DNA of 15,093 bases from Methyloprofundus sp. (GTDB taxonomy: Bacteria > Pseudomonadota > Gammaproteobacteria > Methylococcales > Methylomonadaceae), in contig WTCN01000099.1 in the NCBI GenBank assembly GCA_013138555.1, forward strand, positions 1-15,093, in the 5' to 3' direction. A program made the position numbers and the translations under genes. The notes under the pieces were generated by a model. That model had not been told where the DNA came from, did no database searches, and saw only the letters and a program-made list of their open reading frames with translations. Shown here piece after piece: positions 6,143 through 13,153 of the stretch (position 1 is the first letter of the stretch; each line of letters opens with the position of its first letter).

Positions 6143-6883
6143 CTATATCTCTAACTCACCTTCTAAAGCTAATACCTGCAACTCTTCGAGTGCAGGCATT
6201 CCCTCTAAAGATTCTAAATTAAAATAATCTAAAAACTGCCTAGTCGTACCATAGAGCGCAGGTCTACCAGGTACTTCCTTATGCGCAAGCACCGTGATCC
6301 ACTCTCTTTCCAATAAGGTTCTAATCATATTTGAACTGACGCTAACCCCTCGTATTTCTTCAATATCACCCCGTGTTACCGGCTGCTGATAGGCAATAAT
6401 GGCTATCGTTTCTAAGAGTGCACGCGAATATTTGGGTGGTTTTTCAGCAAATAAGCGTGCTACCCAGGGGGCCAACTCCACCTTCACCTGAAAGCGATAA
6501 CCACTCGCTACCTTATGTAAGCCAATTCCCTGATCCCTGTAATCATACTGCAACGAATCAATAGCTTCTTGTATTTGCTGTTTTTTAGGTGCTTCCAGTT
6601 CCGGAAAAACAGCGTGTAACTGTTTTACTGTCATCGGCTGCTCAGCAGCAAATAAAAGCGCCTCAATAATACGCTTAATCTTTGTATTCGCATCAACAGG
6701 AGCTGGTGGAATATAACTCGCTTCAAGTGCCTGCTCTGAAACTGCATGACGTTCTTCCTGCAAGGGATGCTTCTCAGCACTAAGTTCAATCACTGTTTTT
6801 TCTTTTTTCTCAACAGGCACGACTGGTTCTGGTTCTGGTTCTGGTTCTGGTTGCAAGTCTACTGCTAGCGCTAACTCTGTCAA
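6143..6883 (-). CDS. scpB: Segregation and condensation protein B
   Basis: The winged-helix subunit that binds kleisin ScpA and, with SMC, condenses and segregates the chromosome. The conserved part begins TKIKRIIEALLFAAEQPMT. It continues through RYSRALLETIAIIAYQQPVTRGDIEEIRG (written here without its first residues, SKAL-type motif) and ends in VPGRPALYGTTRQFLDYF, all typical of ScpB. The start is uncertain. The same frame is open up to a GTG at 7111, which would overlap scpA by 209 bases and has no Shine-Dalgarno site. No ATG occurs between the scpA stop and the conserved core. I chose the TTG at 6883-6881, 19 bases after the scpA stop (246 residues). A GTG at 6820 is another option. Before the core lies an acidic linker with a run of Glu-Pro encoded by five perfect hexamers. 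Translation is likely coupled to scpA. Confidence 0.85.
   Translation of the reverse strand: MTELALAVDLQPEPEPEPEPVVPVEKKEKTVIELSAEKHPLQEERHAVSEQALEASYIPPAPVDANTKIKRIIEALLFAAEQPMTVKQLHAVFPELEAPKKQQIQEAIDSLQYDYRDQGIGLHKVASGYRFQVKVELAPWVARLFAEKPPKYSRALLETIAIIAYQQPVTRGDIEEIRGVSVSSNMIRTLLEREWITVLAHKEVPGRPALYGTTRQFLDYFNLESLEGMPALEELQVLALEGELEI
6823..6852. repeat. Hexanucleotide tandem repeat (CTGGTT)5 inside scpB
   Basis: Five exact copies of CTGGTT on the plus strand encode alternating Pro and Glu in the N-terminal linker of ScpB. Because the unit is six bases, gain or loss of copies would change linker length without breaking the frame. Confidence 0.85.
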
Positions 6884-6902
6884 GCCTTCTTGCTCAAGAC
6901 TG

Positions 6903-7718
6903 TCAGGTGCTATTTGCTGAGCGGAGTCGGACGCGTAATTCTCCGAAGGGTTCTGCCTGGAGAATTTCGATAAGCCCTGCTTTGCTGAGCTCAAGAATGG
7001 CAAGAAACGTGACAACAACCCCTGCTTTTCCTTCTCGCTGGGTAAAGAGTCTTGTAAAAAGGAAGTGACTCGTGTCTTCGAGTCTTCCCATAATGAGGGC
7101 CATTCTTTCACGGACTGATAAGGGTTCTTTAGTAATTATATGATGACTTAAGTGTTCAACACGCCGTAACACACCTTGCAATGCGTGAACTATCTCTTGT
7201 AATTGTACTTCAGGCTGAATTTTATGCACACTCACTGTAGACGTATCCACCGTGGCAATAAAAACATCGCGTTCCATGCGTGGTATTTCAGCTAAACCTT
7301 CTGCGGCTTTTTTAATCTGCTCATATTCCTGCAAACGACGAATTAATACAGCACGCGGGTCCTCTTCTTCGTCTTCCGGACTCACCTGCCTAGGCAATAG
7401 CATACGTGATTTTATCTCAGCAAGCAAAGCCGCCATTAAAAGATACTCGGCTGCTAACTCAAGCTGTAGCTCAGTCATGACATTAATATAAGTCATATAC
7501 TGCCTGGTAATTTGCGCTATCGGTATATTCAGTATATCCAGATTTTGTTTTTTTATCAGGTATAGCAGCAAATCCAAAGGCCCTTCAAAGGTTGCTAAAA
7601 AGATTTTTAGTGCTTCGGGTGGTATATATAAATCTTCGGGTAATTCTAGATAGGGCTCACCAGAAACAATGGCAATAGCGTCTTCATTATGAATTTCATC
7701 AGGCGGGCCTACTGTCAT
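6903..7718 (-). CDS. scpA: Segregation and condensation protein A (kleisin)
   Basis: A 271-residue kleisin that bridges the SMC heads and binds ScpB in the bacterial condensin complex. The N-terminal SMC-neck-binding block FEGPLDLLLYLIKKQNLDI is diagnostic, followed by NIPIAQITRQY, an extended acidic middle (SPEDEEEDPRAVLIRRL) and a C-terminal winged helix (VVVTFLAILELSKAGLIEIL ... FGELRVRL) that contacts the SMC cap. The C-terminal domain is complete up to the TGA at 6905-6903. The ATG at 7718 has no obvious Shine-Dalgarno site and lies 8 bases after the stop of the protease gene, so translation may be coupled. A short N-terminal extension (about 37 residues before the kleisin block) is usual in proteobacterial homologues. 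scpB follows, with the uncertain start discussed there. An SMC protein is not encoded in this window. Confidence 0.94.
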   Translation of the reverse strand: MTVGPPDEIHNEDAIAIVSGEPYLELPEDLYIPPEALKIFLATFEGPLDLLLYLIKKQNLDILNIPIAQITRQYMTYINVMTELQLELAAEYLLMAALLAEIKSRMLLPRQVSPEDEEEDPRAVLIRRLQEYEQIKKAAEGLAEIPRMERDVFIATVDTSTVSVHKIQPEVQLQEIVHALQGVLRRVEHLSHHIITKEPLSVRERMALIMGRLEDTSHFLFTRLFTQREGKAGVVVTFLAILELSKAGLIEILQAEPFGELRVRLRSANST

Positions 7719-7726
7719 TATTGAAT

Positions 7727-8374
7727 TTACAAACCCGCTAAAGAAAAGAAAAAAGCTCTGGCAATACCTAACGGGTAACCCAGAATAGCGCCTAGGGAAT
7801 TAGTCATTAACAATATCACCAATAGATAAAATCCATATTGCTCAAACTGATTGTAGTATACCGCCCAGCGTCCCGGTAAAGCCCAGGATAAAATACGACT
7901 GCCATCCAAAGGCGGAATGGGCAACAAATTAAGCAAAGCCAAAATAAGATTAATCTCAATTCCCACTATGCCCATAAAAATCAGCGCTTCATGGGCCTCG
8001 GCGATATCACTTAAAATAGTAATTCTTATAAATAAAGCCCAAACAATCGCCATTAATATATTAGAGACTGGCCCCGCCAATGCCACAATCGCCATATCAT
8101 GCTTAGGTTTGCGTAAATTTCTGATATTCACGGGGACTGGTTTTGCCCAGCCAAACATAAAACCAGTAAATGCATACATTAAGCCAGGCACTAAAATAGT
8201 TCCAATAGGATCAATATGCTTTATGGGATTTAAGGTCAAACGTCCGAGCATCCAAGCGGTATTATCACCATATTGCTTCGCAACCCAGCCGTGAGCAGTC
8301 TCATGTATAGTAATTGCAAAAATAACCGGGATCACCCAGACTATAATTTGCTGTATTAATATTAAACCTTCCAT
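7727..8374 (-). CDS. Site-2-type intramembrane zinc metalloprotease (M50 family)
   Basis: About 215 residues, nearly all hydrophobic segments, of the compact M50 site-2 protease group without PDZ domain. The zinc-binding HExxH is present as HETAH in the first membrane segment (His27, Glu28 and His31, counting from the upstream GTG). The third metal ligand sits in NLLPIPPLDGSR, the family's [N/L]PxxDG motif. The AGP motif VALAGPVSN and the four or more membrane segments also fit. Active site residues are all there, so it should be an active protease cleaving transmembrane helices, but the substrate is unknown. I prefer the ATG at 8374-8372, because GGGTGG lies 5 bases before it. A GTG nine bases upstream (8383) would overlap the preceding gene by eight bases and lacks a ribosome site. 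In many gammaproteobacteria this gene lies beside scpAB, apparently without known functional reason. Confidence 0.9.
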   Translation of the reverse strand: MEGLILIQQIIVWVIPVIFAITIHETAHGWVAKQYGDNTAWMLGRLTLNPIKHIDPIGTILVPGLMYAFTGFMFGWAKPVPVNIRNLRKPKHDMAIVALAGPVSNILMAIVWALFIRITILSDIAEAHEALIFMGIVGIEINLILALLNLLPIPPLDGSRILSWALPGRWAVYYNQFEQYGFYLLVILLMTNSLGAILGYPLGIARAFFFSLAGL

Positions 8375-8375
8375 A

Positions 8376-8999
8376 TCACCCACCCAACATAGGAGCGTCT
8401 CCCTTACCTTGGCGTATTATTTCAACCTGCCCTTCAACGCAAGAAATAATAGTGCTCGGTTCACTTTCAATAATACCGGCATCAATAATCAAATCTAGCT
8501 CATACTCAATCTTATCTCTGATATCAAAAGGATCAGTCAAAGCATATTCTTCATCCGGCAAAATCAACGTCGTACTCAGTAAAGGCTCGCCTAATTCCTC
8601 TACCAATGCTAAAGCAACCGCATTATCAGGAATACGAATACCAATGGTTTTACGTTTAGCATGCAACATGCGCCGGGGCACTTCTTTAGTCGCACCAATA
8701 ATAAAGGTAAACGGGCCTGGGGTAAGACTTTTGATTAAGCGATGTGCATCATTACTGACTTTGCTAAAGGTTGATATCTGTGCCAGATCTTTACACAGTA
8801 AAGTAAAATTATGCTTATCATCTAACTGTCGAATACGTTTGATTCTATCCAGCGCCTGTTTATCACCAATCTGACATGCAAGCGCATAATGAGTATCGGT
8901 TGGGTAAACAATCACCCCGCCTTTGCGTATTATCTCAGCCGCCTGATAAATCAAACGTGACTGCGGGTTCTCAGGATGTATTTCAAAAAATTGTGCCAT
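8376..8999 (-). CDS. yciO: YciO-type protein of the TsaC/Sua5 fold
   Basis: About 207 residues, closely following E. coli YciO from the first residues: MAQFFEIHPENPQ, then RKGGVIVYPTDTHYAL, IRQLDDKHNFTLLCKDL, PGPFTFIIGATKEVPRRML, KRKTIGIRIPDN and PLLSTTLILP. The fold is that of TsaC/Sua5 enzymes, which join threonine, bicarbonate and ATP into threonylcarbamoyl-AMP for t6A in tRNA. YciO proteins are paralogues whose own role is not settled. The PTDT motif and the KRKTIGIRIP nucleotide-site block are intact. I chose the second of two tandem ATG codons (8999), because the ribosome site GGTGAG (9010-9005) is 5 bases from it and only 2 from the first, and because E. coli YciO starts at the equivalent Met. 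It ends one base before the protease ATG (stop 8378-8376), and follows tsaB after a 71-base gap. Confidence 0.92.
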   Translation of the reverse strand: MAQFFEIHPENPQSRLIYQAAEIIRKGGVIVYPTDTHYALACQIGDKQALDRIKRIRQLDDKHNFTLLCKDLAQISTFSKVSNDAHRLIKSLTPGPFTFIIGATKEVPRRMLHAKRKTIGIRIPDNAVALALVEELGEPLLSTTLILPDEEYALTDPFDIRDKIEYELDLIIDAGIIESEPSTIISCVEGQVEIIRQGKGDAPMLGG

Positions 9000-9070
9000 C
9001 ATTTCTCACCAGAATTCTGTTTAAAAATAGAGCCAACTTGATTAGCCCGAAACCCTCTTTACAAATACAA

Positions 9071-9769
9071 TCAAGCCTTTTGTGCCGCTCTTTCAAGCGT
9101 TGTCTTTGCCACTTTATCACGCAAGTATACCGGCATAGCCTGTTCAACAGGGACTGTTTGCCCACGCTTAACAGCCACTGCAGCTAATAAAGCAATTTGC
9201 GCCGAGTGTGGCAAGTAATCTGCATCAAAACCAATAAGCTGCCCACCTAGACGCTCTGTTAACACTTGCTCATAGCGTTGCCAGCCTGAACCTATACCAT
9301 AGCCTGTTAATTGCAAAGCATCGACTTCAGTCGCGGGCTGTACTTTTTCCTGGCCTAATAACTGCGCATAACCTTCTGCATCACGCTGATATACTGCCCA
9401 GTATATTTCATTCATTCGGGCATCAACGGCGGTAAAAATCGTCTCGTACTCTGTTTGCTGTAAACATGCCTGAGTCATTGCTGCTAAAGTAGAGACCGGC
9501 ACCACTGGCAGCTCTGCACCATAAGCAATACCCTGCATAACACCTGTCGCAATCCGCACACCGGTAAAAGAACCAGGCCCACAACCAAATGCAATCGCAT
9601 CTAATTGCTGAGGCCTTAAACCAGCCTCTGTCATTAAGCTATCAACCATCGGCAATAGTAATTTGGTATGCTCTCGCGGCGCGATTTCAAAACGCTGCTG
9701 AATATCTCCGTCAAGATATAGTGCTGCCGAACAAGCCTCAGTTGCCGTATCAACGGCTAATATTTTCAT
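9071..9769 (-). CDS. tsaB: tRNA threonylcarbamoyladenosine biosynthesis protein TsaB
   Basis: A 232-residue ASKHA-fold protein, cytoplasmic. With TsaD and TsaE it forms the complex that transfers threonylcarbamoyl from its AMP derivative to A37 of tRNAs reading ANN codons. TsaB itself is a catalytically inactive paralogue that dimerises with TsaD. The N-terminal MKILAVDTATEACSAAL and the block FGCGPGSFTGVRIATGVMQGIAY (about 61-83) are the family signature, and REHTKLLLPMVDSLM fits the first helix region. TsaB lacks the metal-binding histidines of TsaD, as here. Length is typical (E. coli 231). The gene lies 18 bases downstream of tpx, so they are probably co-transcribed. Only a weak A-rich ribosome site precedes the ATG. 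yciO follows. Confidence 0.96.
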   Translation of the reverse strand: MKILAVDTATEACSAALYLDGDIQQRFEIAPREHTKLLLPMVDSLMTEAGLRPQQLDAIAFGCGPGSFTGVRIATGVMQGIAYGAELPVVPVSTLAAMTQACLQQTEYETIFTAVDARMNEIYWAVYQRDAEGYAQLLGQEKVQPATEVDALQLTGYGIGSGWQRYEQVLTERLGGQLIGFDADYLPHSAQIALLAAVAVKRGQTVPVEQAMPVYLRDKVAKTTLERAAQKA

Positions 9770-9787
9770 GATTTTCTGCGCAACACT

Positions 9788-10303
9788 TTATAAATCCTTT
9801 ACCGCCGCCAAAGCTTCATCATAATCAGGTTCATGAGTGATTTCAGTGACCATCTCGGTGTAAATAACTTTATCATGCTCATCAATAATAACCACAGCCC
9901 GTGCTGTTAAGCCCGCCAGCATGCTATCCACTATATGCACACCGTAATCTTTTGCAAAGCTGGAACGAAAAGTAGAAGCAGCTGTGACTTCTTTTAAGCC
10001 TTCCGCCTCACAAAAGCGTCCTTGAGCAAAAGGTAAATCAGCCGAGACCATTAAAATAATCGTATTATCAAAGTGACTTGCTTTTTCATTAAATGCCCGT
10101 GCAGACGCGGCACAAACAGGCGTATCCAGGCTGGGCACGATGTTAAGAACTTTCTTTTTTCCTGCATAGCTCGCTAAAGACACGTCTTCTAAACGTCCAT
10201 TCACTAAAGAAAAATCAGGTGCCTGACTACCGACTTGCGGTAACTCACCATTGGTATTTATGGTAAGTTTTTCATTACCCGGTTTAAATGTTAATTTAGC
10301 CAT
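9788..10303 (-). CDS. tpx: Thiol peroxidase Tpx (atypical 2-Cys peroxiredoxin)
   Basis: A 171-residue peroxiredoxin that reduces hydrogen peroxide and especially alkyl hydroperoxides with electrons from thioredoxin. The peroxidatic cysteine is Cys64 in SLDTPVCAASAR and the resolving one Cys98 in GRFCEAEGL, which match Cys61 and Cys95 of E. coli Tpx with a shift of three residues. PDFSLVNGRLEDVSL at the N-terminus, the DLPFAQ stretch and VLARAVVIID-like (here LTARAVVIIDEHDKV) also fit. No signal peptide, so it is cytoplasmic, unlike the old 'periplasmic' naming of the E. coli protein. A strong ribosome site (AGAGGAAAG, seven bases or so before the ATG) suggests good expression. It follows der after a 60-base gap with a perfect hairpin and precedes tsaB by 18 bases. 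Confidence 0.96.
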   Translation of the reverse strand: MAKLTFKPGNEKLTINTNGELPQVGSQAPDFSLVNGRLEDVSLASYAGKKKVLNIVPSLDTPVCAASARAFNEKASHFDNTIILMVSADLPFAQGRFCEAEGLKEVTAASTFRSSFAKDYGVHIVDSMLAGLTARAVVIIDEHDKVIYTEMVTEITHEPDYDEALAAVKDL

Positions 10304-10332
10304 ATTCTTTCCTCTTTTGCTTTTTCTTTATT

Positions 10333-10357
10333 GTAGGGTGCATGGAATGCACCCTAC
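10333..10357. repeat. Perfect REP-like hairpin between der and tpx
   Basis: Eleven-base arms GTAGGGTGCAT (10333-10343) and ATGCACCCTAC (10347-10357) enclose the three bases GGA. The GTAG foot is shared with the REP-like pair at 189-274, although the stem sequence differs. On the minus strand no T-run follows, so it is not a normal intrinsic terminator. It lies six bases past the der stop and could stabilise the 3' end of the der message or damp read-through into tpx. Confidence 0.75.
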
Positions 10358-10363
10358 CTTAAT

Positions 10364-11788
10364 TTATTCTCTATTTTTTCTTTTTAAGGCAATTTTTTTC
10401 TTTTTATGATGTTCCATTAAGCGCTTTTTCTTATGCAATTGTCTATCACTTAATTTATTTTTGACCTCTTTAAAAGGATTTTTAGGTGATTTAAAAACAA
10501 TTCGTACCGGAGTTCCCTCTAGCCCAAGCTTATTGCGGAAATAATTTATTAAATAACGCTCGTACGCTGCAGGCAATAAGTCCGTCTGATTACCATGCAC
10601 AACAACAACGGGTGGGTTGCGCCCTCCCTGGTGAGCATATTTTAATTTAATTCTACGCCCGTGTACCATTGGCGGTTGATGCGCTGCGACAGCATCTTTT
10701 AAAATCTGCGTGAGTACCGAAGTAGACATATCCACCATTGCGGCATCATATAGCTTATGTACCACATCAAATAAAGTACCGACACCACTACCATGCAAAG
10801 CAGAAATAGGGTGTTTTTCAGCAAAATCCAAGAAAGGTAATTTAACATCTGTCTGACGTTTAATCAGCTCACGCTGGTCAAAATCCAGTCCATCCCATTT
10901 ATTAAACCCAATAATCAAAGCACGCCCCGCTTCCAGAACCATACCCAGTAAATGAGCATCCTGATCGGTAATCCCTTCGCTGGCATCAATTAAATAAATC
11001 ACCACATTGGCTTTTTCTACCGATTGCAGTGCTTTAATAATACTGAATTTTTCAACCACCAGCTTAACTTTAGCCCGCCTACGCATACCCGCTGTATCAA
11101 TCAGGGTATATTTCTTTTCATTGCGCTCGAAGGGGATATAAACACTATCCCGCGTCGTTCCGGGTTCATCAAAGACAACAACCCGCTCCTCACCCAGCAA
11201 GCGATTAACCAGGGTTGATTTGCCGACATTAGGACGACCAACAACAGCAATGGCAACACCACCATCCTGTTGCTCTTCCTCATCTATCACCTCTTCAGGC
11301 AATAACTCACTGACTCGCGCCAGTAATTCATTGACCCCACGCCCATGTGTTGCTGCGATAGAGACAGGATCACCAATACCGAGACTATAAAAGTCAGCGG
11401 CAGCCATTTCTGCGTTAATTCCATCAATCTTATTGGTGACCAGAATAATCGGTTTATCCAGCTTTCTAAGCATCTCCGCAATGGCTTTATCAGCACTATT
11501 CAAACCTTCACGAGCATCCACGAGAAACAAGGCGACATCCGCCTCCTCTAGTGCAAGCTGCACCTGACGCTTGGCAACCGAATCTATACCCTCCACATTA
11601 TCAGTAATCCCCCCCGTATCAACTAATAAGTAAGGGGTTTCTCCGCGCTTTACACGCCCATATTTTCTATCCCGCGTTAAGCCGGGGTAATCAGCAACTA
11701 GTGCATCCCGTGTACGGGTTAAGTAATTAAATAAAGTTGATTTACCTACATTAGGTCGACCAACCAAAGCGATAACGGGTAATGTCAT
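10364..11788 (-). CDS. der: Ribosome-assembly GTPase Der (EngA)
   Basis: A 474-residue essential GTPase with two G domains in tandem, needed for maturation of the 50S subunit. The first G domain has GRPNVGKS at 10-17, DYPGLTRDR, DTGG and NKID. The second repeats GRPNVGKS, EPGTTRDS, DTAGMRRR and NKWD. A KH-like domain follows (roughly the last 110 residues, from VHGRRIKLKYAHQGG), and the protein ends in a very basic tail rich in Lys, consistent with rRNA binding. Length is close to that of E. coli Der (490). The ATG has only a weak ribosome site (ACGGAAC). The 149-base gap upstream, toward bamB, contains a two-hairpin repeat, so a separate der promoter is possible, though I did not find clear boxes. 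Confidence 0.98.
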   Translation of the reverse strand: MTLPVIALVGRPNVGKSTLFNYLTRTRDALVADYPGLTRDRKYGRVKRGETPYLLVDTGGITDNVEGIDSVAKRQVQLALEEADVALFLVDAREGLNSADKAIAEMLRKLDKPIILVTNKIDGINAEMAAADFYSLGIGDPVSIAATHGRGVNELLARVSELLPEEVIDEEEQQDGGVAIAVVGRPNVGKSTLVNRLLGEERVVVFDEPGTTRDSVYIPFERNEKKYTLIDTAGMRRRAKVKLVVEKFSIIKALQSVEKANVVIYLIDASEGITDQDAHLLGMVLEAGRALIIGFNKWDGLDFDQRELIKRQTDVKLPFLDFAEKHPISALHGSGVGTLFDVVHKLYDAAMVDMSTSVLTQILKDAVAAHQPPMVHGRRIKLKYAHQGGRNPPVVVVHGNQTDLLPAAYERYLINYFRNKLGLEGTPVRIVFKSPKNPFKEVKNKLSDRQLHKKKRLMEHHKKKKIALKRKNRE

Positions 11789-11937
11789 ACAGGTTCCGTA
11801 GAGTTAAACAGCGAGCAATAAGTAAGCCCGATTAAGCATAGGCACAAAACGGCCTACAGATTTATATTGTGAGATTCATGGCGCATGAGCGCCACTCCAT
11901 ACATTCCCATGCAAAGCATGGAAACGAGAAAAATAGC
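11789..11937. other. bamB-der intergenic region, largely palindromic
   Basis: The bamB-proximal third is the two-hairpin repeat at 11877-11927, described separately. Closer to der, TAGGC (11839-11843) and GCCTA (11852-11856) form a small stem. On the minus strand it is preceded by CTG and reads GTAGGC, so it may be a worn third unit of the same repeat. No T-run and no convincing promoter is visible. Confidence 0.45.
11877..11927. repeat. Two-hairpin intergenic repeat of the TTCCCATGC type
   Basis: Hairpin one pairs TGGCGC (11879-11884) with GCGCCA (11889-11894) around ATGA. Hairpin two pairs CCATGC (11907-11912) with GCATGG (11916-11921) around AAA and extends by TT/AA after one mismatch. 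Read on the minus strand it begins CGTTTCCATGC, then GCATGGGAATGTAT. From memory this resembles dispersed repeats of the form TTCCCAYGC...GCRTGGGAATGC seen in many copies in environmental gammaproteobacteria and cyanobacteria. That resemblance has not been searched. It starts ten bases past the bamB stop. Confidence 0.6.
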
Positions 11938-13119
11938 CTAAAACAAGAGTACTTTAACCGCCGCTAAAGTCCCATCGCTGGCATAAACATATAATATATT
12001 ATCAATCACGATAGGCTGAGCAACAATAGGCTCATCAGTAATTTCAATACGCCCTAATAAACGCCCATCTATTTTAGACAACCAGTGTAAATAGCCCTCA
12101 AAATCTCCGACTACCACATAGTCATCATAGACTGCCGGCATTGATAAACGCCGCTGGTGCAAATCCGTTTGTTTCCAGTAAGAAGCGCCATTACGCTGAT
12201 CCAACTGCCAGACATCACTACTGGTATCACTCAGATACAAATAACTCATATCAGCCGTTAAACCGGAAATAGCAGGTACAGACTCATTACGCCATAATAC
12301 GTCACCATCTATAGAGGAAACCGCATTAATCCCACTCTTAAAACCAGTGATAAAAATAGTACCCTCATTCAATACTGGCGTACCATTAATATCGGTTAGA
12401 CGCTCTACCTCAGAACGTCCCCTTGGAATAGCAATACTGGTTTCCCATAAGTGTGCACCATCTGCTAGGTTGATCGCAATTAACTTCCCATTTGCGTAAC
12501 CGATAATGGCACTTTCATCCACTATCACAGGCGCACCTTCGCCGCGAATACTTAGCGCAGGAATATTATGTTCAATGGTCCAGAGCTGCTTGCCATCCAT
12601 TCTATTCAGCGCAATATCTTTACCATCTGTGCAGCGTATTAATAGCTTGTCATCCGCGACCACAGGCAGTGCCAGCACTTCACTGGAAACTCTCTGCTTC
12701 CAGACAGCCTCACCTGTTGCTGTATTTAAAGCCAGTACATCTGCCTTGCTAGTGCCTACAAACAGCAAGTCACCATCAATCACCGGGCCTGCTGAAACTG
12801 GCATATCAATTTCAACTTCCCAGAATAGCTCACCATCCAATACACTTCTCGCTTGAATCAAACCTTCATGGTCAGCAATAATAATCCTGCCTTCGGCAAT
12901 TGCTGGCACTAGATTAACCGCTAATTCATCTGTACCTACACCATCAGACTTATCCCAGATAATCTCCAGTTTTATTTCTGGCTGATATTCAGTCAGTTCT
13001 GCCGGTGGCTCTGAGTTATCCGAGTCTGAGAACAAGTCACCGACAGAGTCTGTCATCGTGGTAATCGTCGCACAGCCTGACAAACTTACAATAAATAATA
13101 AAGCTAAAATTCTACGCAT
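11938..13119 (-). CDS. bamB: Outer-membrane assembly lipoprotein BamB
   Basis: A 393-residue lipoprotein of the BAM complex, which folds beta-barrel proteins into the outer membrane. BamB binds BamA POTRA domains from the periplasm. The signal peptide MRRILALLFIVSLSGC ends in lipobox LSGC, with Cys16 as the lipidated residue and Ala at +2, which is compatible with outer-membrane sorting. The rest is a series of PQQ-type beta-propeller blades, visible as repeated A/T-T-G-x-x-x-W motifs: DGELFWE, TGEAVWK, DGKQLWT, DGAHLWE, DGDVLWR, NGASYWK. Length equals that of E. coli BamB (392). The ATG is at 13119 and the gene follows yfgM by 34 bases, the same order as in E. coli, so hisS-yfgM-bamB are probably one operon. 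Confidence 0.97.
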   Translation of the reverse strand: MRRILALLFIVSLSGCATITTMTDSVGDLFSDSDNSEPPAELTEYQPEIKLEIIWDKSDGVGTDELAVNLVPAIAEGRIIIADHEGLIQARSVLDGELFWEVEIDMPVSAGPVIDGDLLFVGTSKADVLALNTATGEAVWKQRVSSEVLALPVVADDKLLIRCTDGKDIALNRMDGKQLWTIEHNIPALSIRGEGAPVIVDESAIIGYANGKLIAINLADGAHLWETSIAIPRGRSEVERLTDINGTPVLNEGTIFITGFKSGINAVSSIDGDVLWRNESVPAISGLTADMSYLYLSDTSSDVWQLDQRNGASYWKQTDLHQRRLSMPAVYDDYVVVGDFEGYLHWLSKIDGRLLGRIEITDEPIVAQPIVIDNILYVYASDGTLAAVKVLLF

Positions 13120-13153
13120 TACGAAATAAGTATTTGAATACTAAATATTGATA

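Noticed and set aside
9010..9019. Palindrome CAGAATTCTG between tsaB and yciO as an operator
   Set aside because: Only ten bases, it overlaps the ribosome-site region of yciO, and such a short A+T-rich palindrome is expected by chance.
8983..9165. Small minus-strand frame bridging the tsaB end and the yciO start
   Set aside because: It overlaps the 3' end of tsaB and the start of yciO in another frame, has a Lys/Arg/Leu-rich translation without recognisable features, and is explained by chance.
716..9187. Open frames on the plus strand opposite the recognised genes (for example 7917-8294, 8452-8874, 8876-9187)
   Set aside because: They lie antisense to well-supported genes, have low-complexity Ser/Ile-rich translations typical of mirror frames, lack ribosome sites, and match no family I recognise.
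10333..10357. Intrinsic terminator of der
   Set aside because: The hairpin is strong, but the bases after it on the minus strand are A-rich, not T-rich. A REP-like repeat explains it better.
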